A stretch of DNA of 16,958 bases from an uncultured Clostridia bacterium (GTDB lineage Bacteria; Bacillota; Clostridia; Saccharofermentanales; Fastidiosipilaceae). A program made the translations under genes and the position numbers. The notes under the pieces were generated by a model. That model worked only from the letters and a program-made list of their open reading frames with translations, did no database searches and was not told where the DNA came from. Of this stretch, positions 1 to 6,944 are shown in pieces (the first letter of the stretch is position 1; each line of letters opens with the position of its first letter). The stretch lies in NCBI GenBank assembly GCA_947253135.1, contig CAMXYS010000019.1:1-16958 (forward strand). The letters are read 5' to 3'.

Positions 1-13
1 GCTTCGTACTTAA
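1..13 (+). CDS. 3' end of an upstream gene (partial)
   Basis: A stop codon TAA at 11-13 overlaps the ATG at 13-15 of the next gene (TAATG), the usual sign of translational coupling inside an operon. Only three sense codons (Leu-Arg-Thr) lie in the window, so the product cannot be identified. In Clostridia and Actinobacteria the gene before a SEDS/PBP pair is often another FHA-domain protein or a phosphatase, but that is context only. No Shine-Dalgarno site for the next gene is visible in the 12 bases available, which fits coupling. Confidence 0.3.
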
Positions 14-1794
14 TGCGTTATCTGATCATTTTATTGGTGGCGGGGGCGACTGCCCTCCTTTTGATTAAGTCGATCAAAGACTTCAGCGGCGGTGTGAGAA
101 GAAATATCAAACCGGCTCGTGGCTTCTTTCTGATGGCTCCACCACGCCAGGGTGAAAGTAGGGGTGTGCGCAGTCTGCCCTTGTTCCACACCACTGTAAT
201 TGGCAAAAAAAGAAGTTGTGATATCCGGCTGCGGGGGGTTGATGTGGCCGGGCGCCACGCTTCCATTTATTTGTATGACGGCGATTGGTATATCCAGCCG
301 ATGCGCCCACAAAACAAGGTGGCGATCAACCGGGTCAAGATCAGCAAGGCTACCCCGCTCAGAAATAATGACGTCTTGGATTTGGGGGCAGGCGCCGGTG
401 TCCGTTTAATTTTTGTCGATGAAGAAGAGGCCAGTGCCCGTCAAGGCTTAGAATACAAAATCCCTTATGCAGATTACTTAAGAGAGTTGCGAGACCGGCC
501 GACCCGGTCTCCATTCGCTGTAGTCTTAATTAATTTGTTTTGGCTTTTGATCAGCGGCCTCCTTGTCTGGCGCTTAAGTGGTGATTTATTGCCTTTGCGT
601 CCGATTGTCGCAGCTATTTTAGGCGGCTTTTTCATTATTTTTAATCTATACAATTTATTGTTGCCCAAACTTTTTCGTCACTCTGACCGTCTGGTTTGGG
701 CGGCGGTCACCCAGCTCTGTTATTTAGGGATTATTGTCCAATTACGGCTGACCCTTTTGCGTCCCCGGCTAGTCGAAGCGGCCTTGGAGGACAAGGGTGG
801 CGATCTGATCGCAGCTGCCCTCAGTCTGATTTTGCCGCAGCTGGTGGCCCTGGCAATCGGCTTGGTACTGTTACCCTTGGTGATGAACTTAGCCGCCCGC
901 ACTCGCTTCCTCGAAAGACTCTACAAATTTTGCCTCGTGATTACGCCCCTCATGCTGGTTTTGACCTTAATTTTAGGCCGGGGGGACGAAACACACGGGG
1001 CGACACTGTGGATTCGCCTCGGCGGTCTCAGCCTGCAATTGACAGAGTTTGCCAAAATAACCTACCTGATTGTTTTGGCCACCTTCTTTAAAAGCAGACC
1101 GCAACTGACCAGTCAAATACGCTTTGCCCTGTGGGCAGGGCTGGTCCTCTTTTTGATTATGCTATTGCCCGACTTGGGCTCTGTCATGATCCTTCTGCCT
1201 GTAACCCTGGTCGTTTATGTTGTCATGACATCAGAATACGGCACGACCTTGGCCATTCTAGGTGGCAGTACCGCGATTGCGACTGTTTCCTATGCTCTTT
1301 TCCCCCATGTCAGGAGGAGGCTCGCCGGCTGGACCTCACTGTGGGCGGAGGTCAACGACAGCAACCGGCAAATTGTTTACGGCCTGCAGGCGGTGACCCG
1401 GGGCGGCCTGTGGGGGCGGGGGATCGGCAACGGGACGCCGGACGGTATTCCGGTCGTTGCCTCCGACATGGTTTACACGGTTCTCTGTGAAGAATTTGGC
1501 CTCATTATCGGGCTGGCAGTGGTCTGCCTTTTTATTGTGATTTGGCTAAGAGGGGCCCGCAATATGCTTTTGGTGAAGGACGGCTTTAGCTCCAGTTTAA
1601 TTTTGGCCTTGAGTTCCATGTTCTTTTTTGAAGCGGCCATCGTGATAGCAGGTTGTACTGGCCTCATCCCTTTGACCGGGGTCACCTTGCCCTTTATTTC
1701 GCAGGGTGGAAGTTCGCTTTTGGCTAAATTAATGATGACAGGTGTCTTGCTGGGCCTGATGGCCCGCCGGCCGGAAATGGTGGTAAAGGCATGA
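13..1794 (+). CDS. FHA domain fused to a SEDS-family (FtsW/RodA/SpoVE) peptidoglycan polymerase
   Basis: 593 aa. An N-terminal membrane helix (about residues 3-20) is followed by a cytoplasmic FHA domain (about 60-135) and then a SEDS polymerase core with roughly eleven further hydrophobic segments (168-586). SEDS marks are LLPDLGSVM (384-392), the WGRGIGNG stretch before extracellular loop 4, the loop-4 Asp D485 followed by a CEEFG motif, and LTGVTLPFISQGGSS (555-569). SEDS proteins polymerise lipid II into glycan strands together with a class B PBP, and the next gene is such a PBP, overlapping by 4 bp (ATGA at 1791-1794). The FHA part keeps G64 and H82. Where a typical FHA has Ser-Arg-x-His it reads Ala79-Gly80-Arg81-His82, and the Arg of the GR loop is Lys65, so phosphothreonine binding may be weak or lost. 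The partner PBP resembles mycobacterial PbpA, which points to an elongation (RodA-like) role, but FtsW-like use cannot be excluded. Confidence 0.93.
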   Translation: MRYLIILLVAGATALLLIKSIKDFSGGVRRNIKPARGFFLMAPPRQGESRGVRSLPLFHTTVIGKKRSCDIRLRGVDVAGRHASIYLYDGDWYIQPMRPQNKVAINRVKISKATPLRNNDVLDLGAGAGVRLIFVDEEEASARQGLEYKIPYADYLRELRDRPTRSPFAVVLINLFWLLISGLLVWRLSGDLLPLRPIVAAILGGFFIIFNLYNLLLPKLFRHSDRLVWAAVTQLCYLGIIVQLRLTLLRPRLVEAALEDKGGDLIAAALSLILPQLVALAIGLVLLPLVMNLAARTRFLERLYKFCLVITPLMLVLTLILGRGDETHGATLWIRLGGLSLQLTEFAKITYLIVLATFFKSRPQLTSQIRFALWAGLVLFLIMLLPDLGSVMILLPVTLVVYVVMTSEYGTTLAILGGSTAIATVSYALFPHVRRRLAGWTSLWAEVNDSNRQIVYGLQAVTRGGLWGRGIGNGTPDGIPVVASDMVYTVLCEEFGLIIGLAVVCLFIVIWLRGARNMLLVKDGFSSSLILALSSMFFFEAAIVIAGCTGLIPLTGVTLPFISQGGSSLLAKLMMTGVLLGLMARRPEMVVKA

Positions 1795-3191
1795 AAAGTC
1801 TTTTAAGAAATTTACGCATTATTTTAGTTGTATTTAGTGTGATTGCAGTCAGTTTGTTGGCGGGCTTAGTGGTACAGCAAAACCGCAGCCGAACCCATTT
1901 GCAGGCGGCAGCCGGCGAAAATAAGCAGGCCTTGGCCGGTCGCTATCGGGCGGCCGGTGATGTGGTGTCCGCAGATGGTGTTCTGCTGGCACACAGTGCT
2001 GCTGACGAGAATCGGTCTTACGCCGAAGACCCGGTGGTAGCAGCCTCCTTTTTGCAGCTGGTAGGTGACTATACTCACAATATTGCCAATACAGTGGAGA
2101 GTAACTACCAGGGGCATTTACTGGGCACAGACCGGGGTTTTCTGCCGCAGCTTGCCTTTGACGTTCAAGGCAAGGGGCTGGAGGGTGACGATGTCCACTT
2201 GACCCTGCGGGCAGACTTAAATAAATTGGCCCTGACGGAAATGGGGGATATGTGGGGGGCGGTCGTAATGCTCAATTATAAGACCGGTGACCTGTTGGCC
2301 TCAGTCAGCAACCCGACCACAGTGCCGGACAATGTGATCAGCTATGAGGATATTCCCGAAGGGGCCTTGTTTAACCGGGCCTTTCTCGGTTCCTATGCGC
2401 CGGGCTCATCCTACAAGTATGTGACCACCGCTGCTTGGATTCAAGCCGGTCTCTACGACGCTGACAAAACCGTTACCTGCACAGCCGCTACACCTTTAAT
2501 TCAGCCGGATGGTGTCAAGGAGGGAAGAGAAGAATCCCATGGCGATTTGAATGTCTACCGGGCGATGGAGGTGTCCTGTAACCATTTCTTTGGGCAAATT
2601 AGCATCGATGCGGGCCGTGGAGCTATGTTGGACACAGCGCGGTCTTTTCAGATTGGCCGCCCTATCGCGGTCGATAAATTGAGTGCCAATGGCGGTGCAA
2701 TCGAAATACCGGAGCGAGATAGCACCCTGTCTTGGATCGGAATCGGGCAGCCGGTAGCGGACAGTAAGCTGTACCTATCGCCTTTGCAAATGGCCATGAT
2801 GGTCGGAGCTGTAGCTAATGACGGGGTGATGCAGAGGCCACATGTCGTCTCCCACTTTACCGGACCGACCGGCAAGGACTATGGAGCGCGGACGGTGGCC
2901 CCCTTGGCCACGGCAGTCAGCTCGGAGACTGCGGCTATTTTGGAAGATATTTTACTGGATACAGTGGCCCAGGGTTCGGCTTCTTCGGCCCAGGTCAGCG
3001 GCTTGGAGATTGCCGGTAAAACGGGTACGGCTGAGGTCGAGGGCCAGGACAAGGACAATGCCTTATTTGTGGGCTACATCAAGTCGGAAGAATATCCCTA
3101 TGCAATTGCTGTTGTTTGCGAAGATGCAGGCTTCGGGGCGGGCAATGCGGCGCCGATTGCAGCTGCCTTATTTGAGGCGGCAACGCAGTGA
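1791..3191 (+). CDS. pbpA: Class B penicillin-binding protein (PbpA-type transpeptidase)
   Basis: 466 aa. There is one N-terminal anchor helix (about 9-28), then an extracellular dimerisation-like region and a transpeptidase domain from about residue 150. All three active-site motifs are visible: S206-S-Y-K209 (within PGSSYK, nucleophile S206), S262-C-N264, and K410-T-G412 (within AGKTGTAEV). The GTAEV context and the short pre-domain match the compact PbpA class rather than the larger E. coli PBP2/PBP3 type. It would cross-link glycan strands made by the SEDS protein encoded just upstream; the ATGA overlap at 1791-1794 argues for coupled, stoichiometric translation. No PASTA repeats are present. 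No convincing GC-rich terminator follows; only an AT-only inverted repeat at 3193-3217 is seen. Confidence 0.95.
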   Translation: MKSLLRNLRIILVVFSVIAVSLLAGLVVQQNRSRTHLQAAAGENKQALAGRYRAAGDVVSADGVLLAHSAADENRSYAEDPVVAASFLQLVGDYTHNIANTVESNYQGHLLGTDRGFLPQLAFDVQGKGLEGDDVHLTLRADLNKLALTEMGDMWGAVVMLNYKTGDLLASVSNPTTVPDNVISYEDIPEGALFNRAFLGSYAPGSSYKYVTTAAWIQAGLYDADKTVTCTAATPLIQPDGVKEGREESHGDLNVYRAMEVSCNHFFGQISIDAGRGAMLDTARSFQIGRPIAVDKLSANGGAIEIPERDSTLSWIGIGQPVADSKLYLSPLQMAMMVGAVANDGVMQRPHVVSHFTGPTGKDYGARTVAPLATAVSSETAAILEDILLDTVAQGSASSAQVSGLEIAGKTGTAEVEGQDKDNALFVGYIKSEEYPYAIAVVCEDAGFGAGNAAPIAAALFEAATQ

Positions 3192-3282
3192 GTTTTTTAA
3201 CGAGCCCTGTTAAAAAAAGGTAAAGGGCGACGCCTAAGGCCAGCGCGATCAGTGTCACCATACATAAAACTTTGAGGCCCAT
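3079..3282 (-). CDS. Possible small single-helix membrane protein, antisense to the pbpA 3' end
   Basis: 67 aa. The first 30 or so residues (about 3-28) form a clean hydrophobic helix followed by KK, and are encoded in the gap between pbpA and the 3314-4069 gene. The remaining polar tail is read antisense to the last ~110 bases of pbpA. The start lies 32 bases downstream of the stop of the minus-strand gene at 3314, with an AAGAAG purine stretch 5 bases before the ATG as a weak ribosome site, so a two-gene operon is conceivable. The long antisense overlap and lack of a recognisable family argue against it. I do not recognise the protein. Confidence 0.25.
   Translation of the reverse strand: MGLKVLCMVTLIALALGVALYLFLTGLVKKLTALPPQIRQLQSAPHCPPRSLHLRKQQQLHRDILPT
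3193..3217. repeat. AT-only inverted repeat after pbpA
   Basis: TTTTTTAAC (3193-3201) pairs perfectly with GTTAAAAAA (3209-3217) around a 7-nt loop. It lies between convergent genes but lacks the GC-rich stem of a normal intrinsic terminator, so termination here is only possible. It also falls inside the small minus-strand ORF at 3079-3282. Confidence 0.4.
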
Positions 3283-3313
3283 ACAATCTTCTTTATTGGT
3301 GGTGTTTTAGCTT

Positions 3314-4069
3314 TCATTTTCGCCGTTTCTTATGTAACATCCAGCCGCATAAGGCCAAGATGAAGAAGGTCGGCCAAAACCAGAGCGGCAGGTCTGCCGG
3401 TGGCAACAGAAAACCCCAGACGTCGCCCCGAGCAGGAAGCGACGGGTCGGCTTGCAAAAGGGTTGCGCCTGCCTCTGGTCCGCCGGCAAGTTTGGTGATC
3501 AGTGGCCTTAGGTAAAAAGAAAACAGACGCCAGCCGGAAGTTAAAATCAGCCAAGCACCCCCACCTGCTACCGCCAAGCGGATAAACACCTTAACCATCA
3601 GGTGGGCTAAAAGGGCTCCGGCCAGTCCGCACAGCAGTCGCCCGGCCAAGAGCCAGACCGGAGCAGCCACCCCCTGCAATAGGGATCCGGCCAACAGGCT
3701 GCCGGCAAACCAGCCGGCGGCTACCACCGAGAGTCGGAAAGCAAGTCCTAAAAGCACCGCGCCCAGCGCCGGCAGAGCCAAATAGAGTTTGAGGGCATGT
3801 GGTTGCAGCAGTGGCAAAACCATTAGCAGGTTGTCCGCCAGCCAAAAACCGGCAGCAGCACCGATTAAAACCATCCAAAGGCGGAAACAGGCAGGGCCCT
3901 TAATTAAAAGTAAAAGACCTGAAAGAAAGAGCCCCAGCAATAAGATCAGGCCGGTCCATAAGATCGGCCGGCTTGAAGCAATTACTTCTGCTTGGCCTGC
4001 GGTTGCTGTCAGCGCCGGTAAAAGATCGGCCGGACAGGGAAGTTGCATATTAAAAAAACAGTTAGGCAT
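3314..4069 (-). CDS. Multi-pass membrane protein of unknown function (possibly TMEM198/DUF4203-like)
   Basis: 251 aa. About seven hydrophobic segments are visible (roughly 36-56, 64-88, 93-112, 113-132, 136-156, 160-178 and 227-244), with a short extracytoplasmic-looking N-terminus and a very basic C-terminus (KKRRK). Small-residue-rich helices such as LIGAAAGFWLADN (68-80), and a basic/aromatic Phe-Arg-Leu before the second helix, recall the TM7S3/TMEM198-like DUF4203 fold; this is a tentative resemblance by eye. The region about 195-225 is a polar loop. The start is well supported by AGAGGTGA 6 bases upstream of the ATG on the minus strand. The gene is divergent from pgk-tpi and convergent with pbpA, so context gives no function. 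Confidence 0.75.
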   Translation of the reverse strand: MPNCFFNMQLPCPADLLPALTATAGQAEVIASSRPILWTGLILLLGLFLSGLLLLIKGPACFRLWMVLIGAAAGFWLADNLLMVLPLLQPHALKLYLALPALGAVLLGLAFRLSVVAAGWFAGSLLAGSLLQGVAAPVWLLAGRLLCGLAGALLAHLMVKVFIRLAVAGGGAWLILTSGWRLFSFYLRPLITKLAGGPEAGATLLQADPSLPARGDVWGFLLPPADLPLWFWPTFFILALCGWMLHKKRRK

Positions 4070-4116
4070 TTGCTTTCACCTCTTATCAGAAAGAGTGAGT
4101 CGGCCTCTGTCTATCC

Positions 4117-4145
4117 TTCACAAAAGCCAGCGTAAGGGTTAAAAT
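4117..4145 (+). promoter_or_regulatory. Sigma-A-type promoter of the pgk-tpi gene
   Basis: -35 TTCACA (4117-4122) and -10 TAAAAT (4140-4145) are each one base from consensus and separated by 17 bases. The predicted transcript starts near 4152, giving a leader of about 50 bases before the ATG at 4202. The TTG at 4145 that opens the longer reading frame would overlap this -10, further evidence against starting translation there. Confidence 0.6.
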
Positions 4146-4186
4146 TGACTATATATGAGCATTTATTTCTTTTCAAGCAAGCGAAT

Positions 4187-4192
4187 AGGAGA
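4187..4192 (+). promoter_or_regulatory. Ribosome binding site that fixes the pgk-tpi start
   Basis: AGGAGA sits 9 bases before the ATG at 4202. No comparable site precedes the in-frame TTG at 4145, so the 19-residue extension is not part of the protein. Confidence 0.8.
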
Positions 4193-4201
4193 ATTAAACA
4201 G

Positions 4202-6151
4202 ATGGCTGTAATGTTGAAGAAAACGGTAGAAGATGTAGATTTAAAGGGGAAAAAAGTTCTCGCCAGAGTTGACTTTAACGTCCCTTTTGACAAAGAAACC
4301 GGGGCGATCAGCGATGATAAGCGCATTCGTGGTGCTGTACCAACTGTTCGCTACCTGTCTGAACAAGGTGCTAAGGTTATCTTAGTCTCTCACCTGGGGC
4401 GCCCGAAAAACGGTCCGGAAGCTAAATTTTCCATGAAGCCCGTGGCTGAGCGCTTGAGCGAACTACTTGACCGACCGGTCACCTTAGCAGCTGATGTCAT
4501 CGGTGAAGACGCCAAGGCTAAGACCGAGGCTATGCAGGATGGCGACATCGTCATGCTGGAGAATGTCCGCTTCCACAAGGAAGAGACCAAAAACGATCCC
4601 GCCTTTGCGCGTGAACTGGCTGCCTTGGCCGACCTCTTTGTAAATGATGCCTTTGGCACAGCCCACCGGGCACATGCCTCTACAGCCGGTGTAGCCAACT
4701 ACCTGCCCGGCGTCATGGGTTACCTGATTCAAAAAGAAATTGATGTGATGGGCTCTGCTTTAAATGATCCTAAGCGTCCCTTTGTAGCCATCCTCGGCGG
4801 TGCCAAGGTCTCCGATAAGATTGGTGTCATCGAAAACTTGCTCGGCAAGGTCGATACCCTCCTAATCGGCGGAGGCATGGCCTACACCTTCTTAAAGGCT
4901 CAAGGCAAGGAGATCGGCACTTCTATTTGCGAAGCTGACAAGGTTGAATTGGCTAAAAACCTCTTAGCTAAGGCAGAGGAAAAGGGTGTCAAGCTCTTGC
5001 TGCCGGTTGACCATCTGGTAGCCAAGGAGTTTTCTGCTGCAGCCAAGGCCGAAACGGTCACCGCCATTCCGGTGGACAGCATGGGCATGGACATCGGGCC
5101 GGAGACCGTCAAATTGTATGCTGATGCTGTTAAAGGTGCCGGTACAGTTGTTTGGAACGGCCCTATGGGTGTCTTTGAATTTGAGGCTTTTGCCGGCGGT
5201 ACGCGCGAAGTTGCCCGGGCGGTTGCTGAATCAGATGCCATTTCCATCATTGGCGGCGGCGACTCTGCTGCAGCAGTAGAACTTTTGGGCTTTGCTGACC
5301 AAGTGACCCATATCTCAACCGGTGGCGGTGCCTCCTTAGAATTCTTGGAAGGAAAGGTTCTCCCCGGTATCGATTGCCTCTTGGATAAAAATCCCCGCCG
5401 CATTTTTGCAGCCGGTAACTGGAAGATGAACCAGGGAGTGCCGGCGGAAGCTGCAGCCTTCTTGACTGAACTCAAAGCCGAAGTGGCAGATGCTCAGGCT
5501 ACGGTTGCAGTAGGTGTTCCCTTTACCGCTTTAGAGGCCTCCCTCAAGGCGACCGCTTACAGCAATATTAAGATTGCTGCTGAAAATTGTCACTTTGAGG
5601 ACAAGGGCGCCTTCACGGGTGAAGTCAGCGCCAAGATGCTGGCTTACATGGGTGTCCCTTACTGCATCATCGGCCACAGTGAGCGCCGCGAGTACTTTGC
5701 CGAGACAGATGAGACGGTCAACAAGAAGGTACACGCTTTGTTGAACTGGGGTGTCCGTCCGATCGTCTGCTGTGGTGAATCTTTGGATCAGCGTGAAGCC
5801 GGTGAGCATTTTGACTTTATCAAGAGCCAGATTGTCGGCGCCTTCAAGGATGTGCCGGCAGATAAGCTGCACTTGATTACGATTGCCTACGAGCCCATCT
5901 GGGCCATCGGCACCGGTAAGACGGCGACCGATGAACAGGCTGATGAGACCTGCGGCTTCGTCCGCCAGGTGATTGCTGAACTCTACAGTGAGGAAGCGGC
6001 TGCTGCTATCCGTATCCAATATGGTGGCTCGGTCAATGCCGGTAATGTTGACGGCCTGTTCGGCATGGAAAATATCGACGGCGGCCTGGTCGGCGGTGCC
6101 TCCTTGAAGGTAAAGGACTTTGGCATTATCTGTAATGCCTATAAGGGTTAA
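4202..6151 (+). CDS. pgk-tpiA: Bifunctional phosphoglycerate kinase / triosephosphate isomerase fusion
   Basis: 649 aa. Residues 1-396 are a complete PGK: RVDFNVP (22-28) and HLGRP (64-68) in the N-lobe, and the nucleotide-loop GGGDS (351-355) in the C-lobe, which ends LPGIDCLLDK (387-396) as separate PGKs usually do. After only Asn-Pro-Arg-Arg, a full TIM begins with IFAAGNWKMN (401-410): K408, H492 (in IIGHSERR) and E564 (in AYEPIWAIGTGKTA) are the catalytic triad, and the phosphate-binding YGGSVN (607-612) is intact. Both activities therefore look functional. PGK makes ATP from 1,3-bisphosphoglycerate; TIM interconverts DHAP and G3P. The same fusion order is known from Thermotoga maritima. 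There is no ATG/GTG/TTG or ribosome site at the junction for separate TIM synthesis. A dedicated promoter and a terminator at 6252-6304 make this a single-gene unit; gapA is not adjacent. Confidence 0.97.
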   Translation: MAVMLKKTVEDVDLKGKKVLARVDFNVPFDKETGAISDDKRIRGAVPTVRYLSEQGAKVILVSHLGRPKNGPEAKFSMKPVAERLSELLDRPVTLAADVIGEDAKAKTEAMQDGDIVMLENVRFHKEETKNDPAFARELAALADLFVNDAFGTAHRAHASTAGVANYLPGVMGYLIQKEIDVMGSALNDPKRPFVAILGGAKVSDKIGVIENLLGKVDTLLIGGGMAYTFLKAQGKEIGTSICEADKVELAKNLLAKAEEKGVKLLLPVDHLVAKEFSAAAKAETVTAIPVDSMGMDIGPETVKLYADAVKGAGTVVWNGPMGVFEFEAFAGGTREVARAVAESDAISIIGGGDSAAAVELLGFADQVTHISTGGGASLEFLEGKVLPGIDCLLDKNPRRIFAAGNWKMNQGVPAEAAAFLTELKAEVADAQATVAVGVPFTALEASLKATAYSNIKIAAENCHFEDKGAFTGEVSAKMLAYMGVPYCIIGHSERREYFAETDETVNKKVHALLNWGVRPIVCCGESLDQREAGEHFDFIKSQIVGAFKDVPADKLHLITIAYEPIWAIGTGKTATDEQADETCGFVRQVIAELYSEEAAAAIRIQYGGSVNAGNVDGLFGMENIDGGLVGGASLKVKDFGIICNAYKG

Positions 6152-6251
6152 GCGGTAGATATTGGGAAGGTCCCGCTTCGCGGTTTGGCCAAGCCTTGCG
6201 GACGGTCCATAGTGAGGGGCCGACAAAGCCCGATTATCATCAATAAATAAG

Positions 6252-6304
6252 AAGTCCCGAGTGCGACTGTGCTGACCAGAGCAGAGTTGCCTTGGGACTT
6301 TTTT
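6252..6304 (+). terminator. Rho-independent terminator of pgk-tpi
   Basis: AAGTCCC (6252-6258) pairs with GGGACTT (6294-6300). The stem continues inward through GAG-GC-GACT pairing (with G·U pairs and one bulge) and is followed by a run of six T (6299-6304). Confidence 0.85.
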
Positions 6305-6345
6305 GACCCGGCCGAAGGGCGGCGGAGAAGCGGCAGAAAGGGTCA
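6304..6345. repeat. Inverted repeat TGACCC/GGGTCA
   Basis: TGACCC (6304-6309) and GGGTCA (6340-6345) are perfectly complementary across a 30-base GC-rich loop. It starts where the pgk-tpi terminator T-run ends. No T-run follows, so it is not a terminator. Confidence 0.4.
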
Positions 6346-6362
6346 CTCGCAGGAGACTGACT

Positions 6363-6419
6363 GGCGATTAACAGGAAGCTTCTCGGGCGATCGCCTTGAG
6401 AGCCGCCGCTGAACGGCTC
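6363..6419. repeat. Two adjacent hairpins in the pgk-tpi/nifJ interval
   Basis: GGCGAT (6363-6368) pairs with ATCGCC (6390-6395), enclosing a self-complementary GAAGCTTC. Immediately after, GAGCCG (6400-6405) pairs with CGGCTC (6414-6419). They could be part of a structured RNA or protein-binding DNA; function is unknown. Confidence 0.4.
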
Positions 6420-6536
6420 CCCTAAAAAGCCCTTAATTGATTTAGTTTAATCCTAAATTTGACAAAACAGACAAAGCAAGGCAGAAAAAAAGCCGGGCTT
6501 TGTGATTTGTAACACCAACAAATCAAGAATTTGTCC

Positions 6537-6542
6537 TATAAT
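6537..6542 (+). promoter_or_regulatory. Possible -10 element for nifJ
   Basis: A perfect TATAAT, but no good -35 hexamer at 16-18 bases upstream and no TG extension at the right place. Transcription would start near 6549, just before the long-range stem at 6559-6656. A TTGACA at 6459-6464 is present but has no matching -10. Confidence 0.3.
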
Positions 6543-6558
6543 AGAACAAGGCGCAAGT

Positions 6559-6656
6559 GTGTGCCGGTGTCTTTTGTTTGATCTTGACCGCCGTCAGGGG
6601 TTGGAGCAAGCTAAGTTGGCAGTAAATAGCTGGCAGAACATAAGACCGGCAGACAC
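6559..6656 (+). ncRNA. Candidate structured leader element of nifJ
   Basis: GTGT-GCCGGT (6559-6568) can pair with ACCGGC-AG-ACAC (6645-6656), giving 10 bp with one 2-nt bulge. It encloses two smaller hairpins: TGAC/GTCA (6585-6588 with 6593-6596) and AGCTA/TAGCT (6609-6613 with 6627-6631). This resembles a three-way junction about 10 bases after the proposed transcription start. No known RNA family was recognised, and the pairings are hand-drawn. Confidence 0.25.
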
Positions 6657-6705
6657 GAAGCTGGATGATTTTGACCGTTATGGCAACTGTTATTTTGAGA
6701 GTAAC

Positions 6706-6733
6706 TTTGTCTAGACGGATAGAATCAGACAAA
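6706..6733 (+). repeat. Inverted repeat in the nifJ leader
   Basis: TTTGTCT (6706-6712) and AGACAAA (6727-6733) are perfectly complementary around a 14-base loop. No T-run follows. It could be an RNA hairpin in the leader or a dyad operator. Confidence 0.4.
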
Positions 6734-6944
6734 ACCGGTATAAGACTATTGGCCAAGAGAGAGAAGAGAACCTTTTTGTTGTAACTCTACCTGTGGCGGG
6801 GGGCAGCAAAGCAAGTTTAATAGATCAAGCAAGATTCTCCTTCTTTTAAGGCCGGTGACAGTTTAGTCCGGTGAGCAGAATATCGCAGCGTACAAAGCGA
6901 CCTTCGCCAGGCGCTTCAAGCAATGCAAAAGAAGGAGAGAGTGA

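Larger units (their letters stand above)
6305..6944 (+). other. Long non-coding interval before nifJ
   Basis: About 640 bases with no convincing gene; the short ORFs on both strands have no ribosome sites and unlikely composition. It splits in two. The first part, to about 6510, is a GC-rich chain of inverted repeats (6304-6345, 6363-6395, 6400-6419) and then an AT-rich patch with a 7-bp hairpin ACAAAGC/GCTTTGT (6471-6503). The second part, from a TATAAT at 6537, would be a ~400-base nifJ leader with a long-range stem at 6559-6656 and a hairpin at 6706-6733. I compared it by eye with known riboswitch, T-box, 6S, tmRNA and RNase P signatures and recognised none. Confidence 0.6.

Noticed and set aside
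4145..4201. 19-residue N-terminal extension of PGK-TIM starting at TTG
   Set aside because: No ribosome site there, it overlaps the predicted -10, and the ATG at 4202 has AGGAGA at good spacing and matches the normal PGK start.
5531..6346. 271-codon minus-strand open frame over the TIM half and the terminator
   Set aside because: It runs antisense through the TIM catalytic region and starts inside the downstream repeats; a composition shadow.
6502..6756. Short open frames on both strands in the nifJ leader
   Set aside because: No ribosome sites, unlikely residue composition, and no similarity that I recognise; the region is better explained as leader.
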